From Tomocerus qinae (lineage: Eukaryota > Arthropoda > Collembola > Entomobryomorpha > Tomoceridae), in contig CM034549.1 of the NCBI GenBank assembly GCA_020055645.1, positions 17,753,930 to 17,817,929 of the forward strand: a stretch of DNA of 64,000 bases, given 5' to 3'. Below the pieces are notes generated by a model. That model searched no databases and was not told where the DNA came from. It worked only from the letters and a program-made list of their open reading frames with translations. Each line of letters opens with the position of its first letter. Within the stretch, counting starts at the first letter, position 1. This document shows positions 1 through 12,549 of this stretch, one piece after another. The position numbers and the translations under genes are program-made.

Positions 1-1965
1 CTAGTAATTAGTAAGACGCGTTTCGGATGTTTGATTTGTGGCTTTTACCTCTTTTCCTAATTCGATGGCTATTGTTCTCTGTATAATTAAGATTACCTGG
101 TAGTTATGCAATATTTTTAGTTTTAGGGATAGATTTGTATTTTTTTAGTACCTAACCGGAGAGTTGGGGTATTTATTTGTATTCCATTCTTAGCTGCACA
201 TGAATGAAGTAGGTATGAGCAAGGCTAGCAATTATTTATCTTTATCTGTGTAAATGAAGCCATAAAATGGAAAAGTACTTGAATGATGCTATTGTACTTT
301 CAAAAAGATGTTGTTGATGTTATGGTATATCTCCAAGTATAGTCTGTTAAGGATCGTAAACATATTTCTTGTAGGTATATCTTACTGCAATGAAAGTAAA
401 GTCTAGTTTATTATCTCATAGAAAACTATGTTAATTGTATAGTCATAATAAACGACTAATAAATCTTCATTTCAGTACAATTAGTTAATACAAAGGATTT
501 TTTATTCAAATATCACTCTCAATTAGGTTAATTGTGATAATTAATAATAAAGTTTATGTTGCATTATGTCAAATATGACTCCTTATCCGAGCATGTTATC
601 ATAAGCTATTCATTTTGTACTGTCTAAATATGTTGATAGAATGCAAAATGTAATCCTGAGCCTGACATCATTTTTTCTTTGCTTTCAGTTTATCTGTCTG
701 CCGATTCTTACATGAATAAGGTGCGAGTAAATATTTTTATTGTGTCGCATGTAGGTTTCTAAAATCATTATTGCTTCATTCTTCATGCTAGTTTAGAATT
801 TGCGCACATTATTTATATAGGAGTACTAAATAGTACATCCAAATGAAATAATGCGTGAATAACAATAGTATTTGTATGACCACTGATTGAAATCATTGTA
901 CCAAAATGGACTTTAAATAAATATAAACTCTTTCATCGTGGTTAGCCAAATATGTAATAACTAAAATGAGATGTAGGTTGTAAAACACATTTTCTCACAT
1001 GCTGACCATTTATAAATAGTACACACGCTTGTTTACTCAAGATACAGTTGTAGCATAATTGAAAAGGTATCTTATGCATAAGAAATTAGTAGAAAAATCA
1101 GCGCATTATTATTCATAGCAATGCTTAGTAGATAAAACGAATAGAAAATAGATAGTACTTAATTTACAAGATTTTAAATTGTATTTAAACAATTTTTTAA
1201 AAGGAAACCTATGTAATAGTACGGCAACCACAAAACCTCATATAAATGAGTGGTGGGGCAAATTGCATTGTAATTGCTGACATGATGGATGAAATAAACA
1301 ATTGATTTATGAACGTGTACTATAAAATCAGTAAATAAAAGACACTCTACCCATTAACATACAAATACCAGTGCATAATATTAAGTTTTTTTTAATAAAT
1401 TAAATACTTAAGCTGTGGTTCATGTTTATATCCTCACAAGTAGGCACGATGTATGTTGGTCGTGGACTCGTGAGTTATTATGCAAGCTATTGAACTCATA
1501 AGTAGTACTGCTCTGACAAACTACACCTATGCAAATGTAGGTATCGTCATAAATATTCGCAATCACGGCAGATGAAAAATGTACAGTGCTCTGAAGCTTG
1601 CAATGTAGTGTAAAAGTACAATAGGCAGCGATAAGATAAACCAATATCTACATTTAAGCTACAGATTCTGCAATCTCCAATTATCAGACGATGTGATTTA
1701 ACAAGAAGTTATACAATGAAACGGATATTTTCTGTTAATGTAACACAAAGTTGCATGCTGACTCGCTGTAATAAAATATCGTATAAGGATGTGCTACATC
1801 ATCAGTTTGCGATATATCTATTCAAATAGGATTTTAATTGTCAATACCTTGATAATAATCATGTAATGTGACAAAAACGTATAATATGATATGCGTGATA
1901 ATGGAAAAGCACAGATTGGGACTTGAAATGCAGACACAGTTGTATCGTGATCTAAAATTTCAAAG
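1..1965. other. gene-poor AT-rich stretch, nothing recognised
   Basis: No exon with splice-site support or recognisable protein family was found on either strand. The longest open frame (minus strand, 1426-1644) has no family motif and no supporting splice sites. The left part could be the 3' untranslated region of a gene ending before the window, but nothing shows this. Confidence 0.5.
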
Positions 1966-2840
1966 ATGAAGGTTTTTCTATTTTTCAGTATTTTGGTTCT
2001 GTATTTTGCACAAGCTTGTCTTGGACAAGGTAAGCAGATTTCATCATTGTAAGTTTTGTAACACTAGCCACTAATTATAGCAAATGAAATAACTTCTGAT
2101 TAGATAGACGGCTAGTCCCGTCAAAAAAGTTTTGTAATCTGAAACGATTTGTGTAAATTAATTGTTTTAAAATCTGTAATAGAATGGAGCGATTTGAAAC
2201 AGAGACATGTAGTTAATCCTGCTAATGAATCTTACCAAAATTTTAACCGAAACGATTGGAACGAATGGTACATAGATCGAATTGGAAAGAATGGGACATG
2301 GAAAAGTCCCACGATCACTATTTTAATTGGCAGTGATTCCGAAATCTTAAGCTTGTTTGATGGTGAAAACACGCAATGGGTACGTTGTTCCTTTCTTACT
2401 ACATATTGTTCATATTATGGCCATTAATCGTTACGATTTTGTAATTGACGTCTTTTACTCATTTGCAGATTTTCCTTACAATAATTAATCTGGTAAATAA
2501 TAATTAATATTTTTTAAAAACAATTTTTCAGGTCCATAATGGATCGGTAGTGAAAGGTCAATATTGGAGTTTGAGACGTACTCCTATGTACGTAATGAAA
2601 TTGGAGAATCGTACAAACGAATATGACGTCTACAATTGCTTCGAAAAGTTATTTTTGGTGGCTAAGGTTGATATGTTGTTCCGCCCAATACACATCAGTG
2701 GCCAGGCAGAAAATATCAATCAGAATTTTCCATCGGATATTTCTTTAGTATGCGGTCCTTTGGGAACAAGTTCGGCTAATTCTCTTCATTCTCTGTCTAT
2801 TTTGTCTCTGATTGTTTTTGCAATCAGTATTGTTTGGTGA
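1966..2840 (+). CDS. small secreted, possibly GPI-anchored orphan protein (3 exons, 188 aa)
   Basis: Exons are 1966-2029, 2183-2379 and 2532-2840. All introns are GT-AG and the phases join without a break. Exon 1 encodes a clear signal peptide, with a hydrophobic run of about 16 residues ending in ACLGQ. The start is the first ATG of this signal peptide. Exon 2 is polar and aromatic, with repeated Trp and Asn (NDWNEWY). Exon 3 ends in a small-residue stretch (GTSSANS) followed by about 18 hydrophobic residues up to the stop. This is the layout of a GPI-attachment signal; a C-terminal membrane anchor is the alternative. AATAAA lies at 2880-2885. I do not recognise the family. Three Cys remain after signal cleavage at most, so it is not a classical Cys-rich peptide. 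Function is unknown; location at the cell surface or secreted is inferred. Confidence 0.72.
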
Positions 2841-2899
2841 TAACCTTCAAAAACTTTGTATCGTGTATTCTATATCAGGAATAAAAGTGTACATAAACT

Positions 2900-5800
2900 T
2901 TTATTACTATCTAGCTAATAAATATTCACCTAAAATAATTTCTGTTGTCCTCCTGACTTACTGACTGACATTTTATCTACACCACATATGCTGTGAGTAG
3001 ATGGGCTATTGGAATGTGCAGCTGTGCTCCGTCCAACCATGCAGGACACGTAATAAAATAGAAGGATCCTTTATTCTTAAGACATAGTTTTTGTATGCAG
3101 TTATTTGCTATGTACAAATTGTGGTATTTTGTTACGGACATTTTTATTTTGTTACGTTATGTTACCTAAACATACAAAGATAGCTGCCTACCTCAACAAC
3201 CTACCAACACTTTATATGTAAAGTAATGGAGTACTAAGTGCTGAATTTAAGTATACAAAAAATTATTGTCGAAATGTCATGGCCGGATGAACAAGCATGA
3301 ATAATTCAAGGAAGAGGGGACTCACAATAAGAAACTGTACAGCACAAACAGTCAAAATATATAGTAGAAGATTCTCTCTTCAAATAAGCATGGTTCCTTT
3401 TCTTTTGCAAATAGTTTATCCCTCTCTTTGTCCCACGTAGACTCTATAGGTGACCATCTGTCTATTTATGCTCGCAAATTGCTATTACACCTGCAACTCA
3501 AGCTCATTTTGCTCAATTTTGTTGCATTGATGAAAAATATTCACTGGTAGCATCAGCATTGACATGTGCCAGGCAATATACAATAAATATTATTATGCGT
3601 TTATGAGTTACAAATTTTTCCCATTATCTATTTAGTATAAATAAGTTACTAATTAAACTGTGTTTTATATTTTATATACGGCGTTCATTTAATCGTTCAT
3701 TTATTTACATACAGAATTGAATTTAAACTTGCATATTTAAAGTTCAGTAAACAGGAATCAGTTTAATTCTCTACTAGGCCTACAGTACTAATGCGGGTTA
3801 CAAGAAACGCTATTATTTTGCTGATGGTGCCAGCGTTGTTGATGTCAGGTTTCATAGCCCTGACCTTACGAATGAATGGCATAAGTCTTCTCAATGTACC
3901 TACACGACAAGTATTTATTTCAGGGTTCGAAATTTGAGGGATCAAGTCATCATAAACGACATCATTTTTGTCGAATTGGGGCACTGTGATGTATGTTTGG
4001 GTACTCCGGAACCACTGTACTGATTTTTGTCCAAGGCTACATATCGTAGTCTATAGCTAAACGATATAAACGGCACCCTTACGAAATAATTTTACTCCAA
4101 AATCACATTTTATAATTTAGAATTTCAACTCAAGACGTGCTTCACAAGAAATGTTGTCATTTTAGTTATGAGTTGAAATTATCATATTTTAATATGTCAT
4201 TTGACAGTACTTGAAACGAGCTTTCGAACGGTATAAGACTTATCAATATAGCCACATGGAAAGTATTTCTTTTAGCGTTCGAAATTTGGGGGCCATATAG
4301 TCATAAACGCCACTTTTTAAAATGAATTGGGGCCATTTTATCATAAGTGACAAAAGCCATTTTATCATAAGCGACAATTTCAATTTTAACGTATTTTATT
4401 TATTTCTGCCGTACTTTGCTGAAAGTCAAGACTTTAAATATTGCAGTATATAGGTATTCAACCAAGTTATTTTTGGTATAACCCATATTGCTTTAGATTG
4501 TTGTTTGACTAAATTATAGACGTAATTGTAATTAAAGGGCCACTTGCACATATGATGTATAACGCTTTTGACATGTATATAAATTTGAAATTCACTTTCA
4601 TAGTAAGCCATTGTACCTGAAAAATTAAAAGATATCTCTAGCAATTGAAATTTTATAGTTTGAACTTTTTACGCACAGTTTAAGGATATCTTATAAGGAT
4701 TATAAGAAAATTGTCGCTTATGATCATATGGTCCAAAGTCGCTTATTGCCTGTATCGCTTATGATTATTATGCTGTCTCAACCAAAATTAAATAGCTCCC
4801 GTTCAAGGACTATTTAATTATATTTTTAACCTAAAATTGCTAGATTTATTTCAAGCCCAATATGATGTTCATGCAAATTACTATAAAAACTTATTTATTT
4901 GGTTTTTGTTTCGAGCATGTAAATGTAGCCAGCTAACAAAAAAACTAGTATTCATTTATTGTCATTTCCATACACTGAATAGGTTTTTCAGCCAATATCT
5001 TGGATCGACCAAGCAGATAATTTTAAACTACGTTAATGCTTTGGTAAATGAGTTATTAAATCTTTTCAATGTACGTCTGTATCACAGAATATGAGTTTAG
5101 TTTGTTATTAGCACAATCTTTTGCAAGATGACTAAAAATTCTGCCATGTGACAGTAATTCATTAACCTTAGAAAATTTTTGTCGTTCTCAGTATTTTTTC
5201 GTTATAAAATGACATCTAGATAATTTTTTGGATTACTTTGGAATTTTTATAAAGTAGAAGATATAAATTTTCCATGAAGGTCTGATTCTTTTAACCTATG
5301 AGACGTGAAGGTAGGTAAGTGTAGTAAAGTAAATAAGAGGAGTCTGCTACTTATTAAGATAGACAAAATCAGTTGAGAGGAAAACAGAACAGGATGTGTC
5401 GTCTTTAAGCTTAGATTTCTTGAAGATTCGTCTCTAATCGCAATTACAAGGAGCTTCCGGTATTTATAAACACTTGTAATTCATTCGTAATTATATAATC
5501 TCGGCAGTACATCACTATTGTGCAGACAAATCTAAATCGCATCATGCACGTGAATGAGTAGGGTTATCATCTACCTATTTATTTGTTGAAGAAGAGCAAA
5601 AAGTAGCAATTGCATTGTGTTTCTAGTTTGATACGTATCTTCCTAGAATTTTCAGACTAAATCTACTAATGCTAATAAGGTGTACTTGCCAATTTTTATT
5701 TCATATTTGCGTATCATAGATAAACAAATTCGCATTTATACAAATAATGTGGGAAGTAGGCAATTCGGAGAACAACATTGCTTTCTACTACGAAATTACA

Positions 5801-7082
5801 CGGAAACTTACTAAGTAGCTTAATATACGTCTTGCATTCTTTATACATGGTGCATAATAACAGGAATATGATTTCATGCAATTTTGTGTGTATAGAGTAT
5901 AGTATCAGTAAAGTCAGAGATGCATGCAAGAAATAATAGTTCTTGCAGTTCCAAGACTTTTATTTGTGTCTCTCTATGAACATATGTTGCATGAGGAAAA
6001 TAGACGAAGCTATATTATTATAACTTAAGCATTCGTGTGAGGATTAAAAAAAGGCAGGAATGAAGTGAAGATGACTTGACAAGATGGACACCCTTCGTTG
6101 TGTAATGCCTACAGGCAACACAATCATTTTTTGCAATGCATTCTCAACTTTTTTGTGTAACACCTACTAGACATATGCGTACTTATTTTAGTAACCTAAA
6201 AAAACAATAATATCTCTGTATTCAATTGTTAAAATAATATTCTCATTACTATCAGTACAATTCATTATTCATTAGTAAAATCAACTTGAAGCATTTTAAA
6301 TACAGTCTGAAGTTCATTCGGCTAACGTTCGTTCTATAATATATTTTTCTATTTTTATTCTCACCTGTGCCTAGAATTGCAGTTCAGAGAATATTGTACC
6401 TAACTGTACTTCTTCATCTACAAACGTACGTAATGTACGTAGTTATGTAGCATACTGTCAAACCAGTAGTGACCTTAATAATATTGACACAGGCTTTTAC
6501 TCTTTTAAATTGGTTCTATACAATTAGTACAGGGTCATTTACTAAATCTATAATACTGCCCACTAGTGACTCCAGAATTTTAAAATCCATTTATAAAGTC
6601 AAACACGAAAAAATTATGAATTACGGTTTGCCACCGATTGAAGGTTTTAACTGTGGAGAATTATTAATTTGATTTAGACTCAGAATTAGATACCGCAGAG
6701 CCTGACGAAAAAAGAGGGATTTTTTACTGTAACTTTATTCTGAGATTCCATAAACTGATATTTCTGTATAATCTACTACTTTTACTTTTGGCCCCACAAT
6801 TCCACCCTGTAGTACAGACGCCAGTATGCATTGACATTTCATTACTAATTGAAGGTAAAGAGTAACTTTAAAACTAAAGCTAAGAAATTTACGAGGAAAA
6901 TTGAACTTTATTTTGAAACATTTGATTTTCTCGTAAAAAAGGAGATGTAATCATAGACACACTTTCAATTTCTAATTTACCAAGTTGTAAGTATTAAAGT
7001 GTTTTTCGATAGTACAGCTTTTCATTGGCAATCCAATTGGAACATAGAATCTTTAGTCATTGATGAGTTAATTCAGGACTAA
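2900..7082. other. intergenic, gene-poor, with diverged repeats
   Basis: No gene model could be built here. The stretch holds a cluster of diverged short repeats at about 3900-4780 (listed separately) and two abutting open frames at 6469-6672 and 6671-6871 that might be a decayed coding fragment. The rest is AT-rich with no feature I can support. Confidence 0.5.
3905..4780. repeat. diverged direct and inverted copies of a CATAAGCGAC-type repeat
   Basis: A block at about 3905-3985 and a second at about 4261-4345 share the same order of motifs: agtattt, gttcgaaattt, gggg or aggg, tcataaacg and aattgggg. Next to the second block a 24-bp unit (gccattttatcataag) occurs twice in tandem, at 4332-4355 and 4356-4379. 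Its inverted form (gtcgcttatgatcatatgg) is at about 4709-4732, followed by two more partial gtcgctta or tcgcttatga copies up to about 4765. Opposite orientation of the ends suggests a decayed non-autonomous element, but no target duplication could be fixed. Confidence 0.5.
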
Positions 7083-8931
7083 ATGCATTTTATGATAATG
7101 TTTATGTGGTCCGTGATTTTATTTAGTGTTTTCTTGTGCAATTGTGAGAGTTTAAGTAGGGAAGACAAACAAAGACCGGTACTACATTTGAAAAATGCAA
7201 TTGAGTTTTACAACACAACAGTAAAATTGGAAGAAAAGGTAATAAAAAGCAAGTCCATTCTCAATCCTGCAATTATTCCAATTTACACATTAAAGTTAAA
7301 GCTGTAAAAAGCAAAGCAAATTGGAAAATTGAAGAGTTGAAGATATAATTAGAGCAAAGTAACTACATTTTCATTATAGGGATTTCTACATACCTACATA
7401 TAATATATAGGTACCTTAAGCAATGTGTACGGGTACACATCTGTAATTAATTTGACTTGAGAGTGATATTATATACTATGCTTGGGATTTTGAATTCTTA
7501 TGTCAATTACGTATTGTCAATTTTCCAATTCAATATGTTTCCCATGCCCATCTCTCTCCTATATAAGAGGGAGGATGTACTTAGACATTTACAAAATACA
7601 AAGAATGTTGTTTGACATAAAAAAGTATTCTTTTGAGTATAAATAAGTGATTATTATTTGCACTATAATTGTATTTTCCCACATCATTACCAACAATTAG
7701 GATTTGCAAAAGGAAACGACATAAACATAAGTAGTTCTTATTAATAACATGTTTGAAGGTCTTAACAGCATTCTTTACCTCAATTTTCTACTAATTGCAA
7801 CAATTAACTACAAAAAAATACTTGTTTAAAGGTTGACTCGATTTTGCTACAATTAAATGGTGAACACAGCACTTACCAGGAGATATTTCAAAAACCTGTC
7901 ATGGACCTGACTACAAATCTACACAGCTTAACAGAGGAACTTGAGAAATTCAAAGCCCAGTACAAAGGAGATGATTTCCCGTTGAATGAGTACAATACCT
8001 TTATGGAATCAATTAACGGAAAGTTCCTGGAAACCAGTTCATTATCCAATGATGTCATGCCTAAAGTAATTCTATAAATAACTTGATAGATTTATTATGC
8101 TATAAACAAGCTTTAATTAATCACTAAATATTTAATATAAGTTCAGAGATGGAATGGAGAAAATAGAAGAGGATAAGAACGGCCTATTTAAAGAAATAAG
8201 CAAGTTTCTAACAAAAAGGTTGGAATTTGAAAAACATATCGCACAATTGGAAGAATTCGGTATACTTCTACACAACCCATCCCAAACTGAAGTGGAAAAT
8301 CCTATTTTTGATGTTTCTCTATTGAATATAATTTATGACAAGGTAAGTACATCAAAATGTGGATAGAACAACCTATTCAATATAATTCAGTTAAATTTAA
8401 GTCGAACCCACTAATTACAGTGCGACTCTGGATATTAAAACTTGAAACCGAATTACCTAATAAGATTAATTAAGTTATATTTAAATCGTAACACTAATAA
8501 TTAAAGTACGACTCTGAATATGACAGTAAAAAATATTGTTAATTTGAACATAGCTACAAGCAGATATCGAAGAAAATAAATCGCTTAGCGAGGAAGACGA
8601 TATTTTAACCAAAATTGAGGAATTATCCATCTCAGAAAATGAATCCAGTCAGGATGGTAAAAAAATCGGCAATTTTGTTCCAACAGTTAACGAAGCCCTT
8701 GGAAGAATTCAAGAAAAAATTGAATTGCTCGGAGAAAAGGTAATTCTTGTTCTGTGATGGTAAATAATTTATTTTTAGATTGTTTAATTGATATCGTTAT
8801 TATAGTACGATCAAATCTTTTCTCGTTGGCTCGCCACAGCGGAAGAAGTTAATTTGGCTGAACAGAAAATCATGGAATTGAGAGAAAAACTGGAACTAGA
8901 TTTTAAGGCAAATACAAGAAACGAATTATAA
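7083..8931 (+). CDS. secreted acidic coiled-coil orphan protein (5 exons, 300 aa)
   Basis: Exons are 7083-7238, 7832-8065, 8142-8342, 8554-8739 and 8806-8931. All are phase 0, so each exon is a whole number of codons (52, 78, 67, 62 and 41, then the stop). Residues 1-22 are a signal peptide (MHFMIMFMWSVILFSVF, then LCNCES). The mature part has hardly any Cys and is rich in Glu, Lys, Leu and Asn, with heptad-like stretches such as LTEELEKF, RLEFEKHIAQLEE and EQKIMELREKLELDF, so long alpha-helices or coiled coil are expected. The acceptor of exon 3 (AAG rather than CAG) was chosen because it alone keeps the frame; the nearby CAG does not. AATAAA is at 9158-9163. No family is recognised. The phase-0 exon series could reflect internal exon duplication, but the exon sequences are not obviously alike. 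Function is unknown. Confidence 0.72.
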
Positions 8932-9163
8932 AAATTATACTAGCTTGGCCATTGAAGATGCTATCAATATGCATAACATGTTCTGTAACGTGGTATTTAA
9001 TTATGGAACTTGTTGTAGACAAACAGTGATAGTGATAATAATTATTTAAATGGTTACTTTCATGTAACTCAGCTGCAACCGGGATGTAATTCAAGTAATT
9101 ATACACTACTTTGTAAGCAAATGACTCATAATATATTTTCTTTGAGTTTTTATCGAGAATAAA

Positions 9164-9917
9164 GTTTTATATGCACAAGTTTTATTTCAATGTAACAGTT
9201 AATTGAGTAGGATGTATAAAACCGGGCACTGACTGACAATGAGCAACAATGAAATAGCAAAGACGTCATCGCTCCTACATTTTCTCACGGTGAACCATTG
9301 ACAAATGCGGCATTCACATCTATGCACTATTGTTTATTCTGGTGTTAACTACATAATTATTATACCTATTTACAAACCTACTCTTTATTTCACAATCTCA
9401 TGTACCTACCTAATAACGTAGAAAAATAAAATCCAAACTTCAGTCTTAAATAGGTACGTTTTAGTATTTAGTAGCTATACCAGTTAAAAATGTCATGCGT
9501 TGGAATATGGTCTAGACATAATGTGGTTTCCTACATTTCCACTTAGCAGTCCAAGTAATGGCCATTTCATTCCGCATTGTATTTTTGTGAACGAGAATCT
9601 AATGAGGTGTTATAATGACAGCTAACAAAGTACCTAATTACACGATACTTTCAGCAATCGGAGATGATGCTCCAAAAGTCCTTCTCATTAAATACTGCAC
9701 TTTGTGCCATTATTAATTTTGCGTTTTATGCTCCAGTTTCCTTGCATATCTTGTTCAATTGTGTCTTGACAATAGAAATGGCATACCTTAAAGATCAGAA
9801 AAATGGATTAAGTCGTTGCTTACGTCAAACTATTTAACAATTTTAAATGCTCAACAAAATAATTGCTTTAGCACATGCCTCTCATTAATTATCTCTCATA
9901 GTACTTATAGCAAAGCA
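9164..9917. other. intergenic spacer, nothing seen
   Basis: AT-rich sequence between the coiled-coil orphan and the P450 promoter. No open frame with splice support and no repeat was noticed. Confidence 0.5.
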
Positions 9918-9925
9918 TATAAATA
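9918..9925 (+). promoter_or_regulatory. TATA box of the P450 gene
   Basis: TATAAATA stands 107 bp before the P450 start codon. This leaves room for a transcription start about 30 bp downstream (near 9950) and a 5' leader of about 75 nt. The match to the TATA consensus is exact; the start site itself is inferred. Confidence 0.5.
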
Positions 9926-10024
9926 CGCCAGAATTATGAAAGGATGGCACAGATCTAATTCTTAAATAGTCAAAACAGTCAAGAGACATAAGTGTTAGTC
10001 TTTATTTTAGTAGTTTGAATTAAA

Positions 10025-12380
10025 ATGATAATTCCAGCATTGGTTTTATTTGGATCTTTAATTCTTGGATTATGGTATATTTGCGATCAATGGTCATTTA
10101 AAAACTTTCCTCCAGGTCTGAAACTTAAAATATTATAATCATAATGTCTTCATTGTTTATTCTGATTTATTAATTTATTTTCAATATATAAAAAATTAAT
10201 AAGATTCATATGACTTCTTTCAGGACCTCCCCGATTGCCAATTTTAGGAAATATTCTTCATATGGGGATTGGAGCCGGGCGTAAAGATACTTTTATCGTT
10301 TGTCGCAGATTAAGTAAAAGATATGGCCCATTAGTATCGCTAAAGATAGGGCCTGTGAAAGTTGGTAATTGAGTAACCCTTTTCATAAATCAAAATACTT
10401 GAGCTGTACATCAGGTATATCGGATTAAAAAAATTTTCTGCTTTATAGTTGCAGTCGATGATTACGAAACTGCAAAGAAAATACTTTACGATGGAAATTG
10501 GGAAAATCGCCATAATGATGCAGCTATCACTGGATGTCGATCCTTTGGAAAACCACTAGGTTTTAATTTATCCTTAGTTCAGCTACTTATTCCGATTTTG
10601 CTAAATCTCATGTATGGGTCATTCTGTTGATACTTGTTCATACTGAATACTGATACTGAAAATTTTCTTTGTGTAGGGATAATATTTTCCAATGGAGAAA
10701 TGTGGAAAGAAATTAGAAAATTCACAATTAAGACACTAAGAGAATTTGGATTTGGGAAGAAGCGAACAATGGAATCTTTTATCGAAGACGAGATTTCAGA
10801 ATTATTGTTTCACATTGATCAAATAAGAGACGACAGTCAAGATATCGTAGATATAAAACATTTGTTCAGCCTACCCGTGCTAAATATTTTATGGAGTGTG
10901 GTTGGCGGTGCGCGATTTGAGAACACTGACAAGAGACTTTTGCAACTAATTTCAATTATTGAAGAAATGGCTAAAGCAGCACCCATTGGAAATGGAATTC
11001 TGGTGGGATTCCCTTTTCTAAGACACATTGCTCCAGAGAGTACTGGATATTCCCTTCACTTAAATGGAAATGAAAAACTACATTCATTCTTTAGGGTAAG
11101 GGTAAACCTTACTTCTAAATGGGTGAAATAACGGTTGGTAAAAATGGCATTTGATTCATCTTAAAATAAAATTTTAGGAAATAATTCGGGAACGACGTGA
11201 CATGAAAACTTATCAATCCTACCAAAATGATTTTATTGATGTCTTTCTTAAGGAAATCGATGGCCATAAACTTCAAAATACTACTCCTAATTATTTTACA
11301 GGTAAATACCTATAGGTACATTGTATATTTTTGACTTCCAATTCCCAATTATGTACAAATAGTATTGTAAATATTAAATCGAAGATAAAGAATCCAATCA
11401 TCTAAGTAATAATATAGTATTGCAAATATTTATCGAAGATGAAGAAAATAATTTCTGATATTTTAGATGAGCAGTTCCTTCTGGTTCTTATGGACTTGTT
11501 TTTAGCAGGATCGGAAACAACTAGTAATACCTTAGAATTTGCTATACAATATATGTTATTCAACCCATCAGTACAAAGTAAAATACAAGCTGAAATCGAT
11601 GATAAAATTGGCAGACACCAATTTCCTTCCGGATTAAACAAAAATGAGTAAGCAAGATCTTCAATTTATTTCCTGAAACAATTTGCTACTAACACAATTT
11701 AAAATGACTTTCTCATTGAATCTTATTTCAGCTTACCATATACAGAAGCAACAATATGGGAAGTACAGAGGATGTCCTGTGTTCTGCCAGTGGTAGGTCG
11801 ATCTGCAGTAAATGATTGTATTATCGAGGGGTATAAAATTCCTAAAGTAAGCTCTTCTTAACTGTAAAATTTAATGTATATATATTATAAAAGCAGAAAA
11901 ACATTCTAATAATTTAAATATTTATTTCTGTTTAGGAAACAGTTTCACTGGTAAATGTATATAGTCTTCATTACAACGAGGATTACTGGGACAATCCTTT
12001 GGAATTCCGCCCGGAGAGGTTTTTGGACGTTCAAAATAAAATTGACATTAGTCAAACCCAAAAGGTTTTAGCATTTGGTGCTGGTAAGTTGCATTAATTT
12101 TAAAATGCTTCTTAACAGTTCTACAGCTTTATAGATTAGTTTGAAACAAGATAAATGATTGACCCAGAAATAAACTGTAATTGAACTGTTTGATTCCACA
12201 GGCAAGCGAGTTTGTATTGGGGAATCTTTAGCGAGATCTACATTGTTTTACTATTTTGCAGCACTGCTTCAAAAATACGAATTTTCAATTTGTGAACAGT
12301 TTCCTACTCCTTCGAAAGAACCTGATGTTGGTTTCACATTATCACCCCAGCCTTTCAAAGCAGTGGTCATAAGACGTTGA
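10025..12380 (+). CDS. cytochrome P450 monooxygenase, CYP2-clan-like (9 exons, 502 aa)
   Basis: Exons are 10025-10115, 10224-10364, 10449-10559, 10677-11095, 11178-11301, 11467-11647, 11732-11846, 11936-12083 and 12202-12380. The joined frame is 502 codons, the usual length of a microsomal P450. Residues 1-20 form the N-terminal membrane anchor, followed by the proline hinge (PPGPPRLPILGN). The I-helix oxygen-binding motif AGSETT is at 309-314, the K-helix ExxR at E366-R369 and PERF at 420-423. The haem-binding loop is FGAGKRVCIGE with the axial Cys at 448. NDFIDVFLKE before the I helix and the form of the haem loop point to the CYP2 clan (known family pattern; the subfamily was not assigned). 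Expected role: haem monooxygenase of the endoplasmic reticulum for xenobiotic or endogenous lipophilic substrates; the substrate is unknown. No stop or missing key residue, so it looks functional. AATAAA is at 12529-12534. Confidence 0.93.
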
Positions 12381-12549
12381 TTTTTACTACTATACTTTTT
12401 TACTGGACTTATTTTGATATAATGTATTATTATCCCCCTACTAAAAGGAAGTATATTATTCTGTTGGATGAATGCACAATTCTCAATTCGGGAGAATCAT
12501 GTATTTATAATTTATATGCATTTCAACGAATAAAATAACTCTTTTACAA

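Noticed and set aside
3763..3984. 73-codon minus-strand frame (VPQFDKNDVVYDDLIP)
   Set aside because: It partly overlaps the CATAAGCGAC-type repeat block, and the similar frame in the second block simply reflects the DNA repeat. Coding use is not supported.
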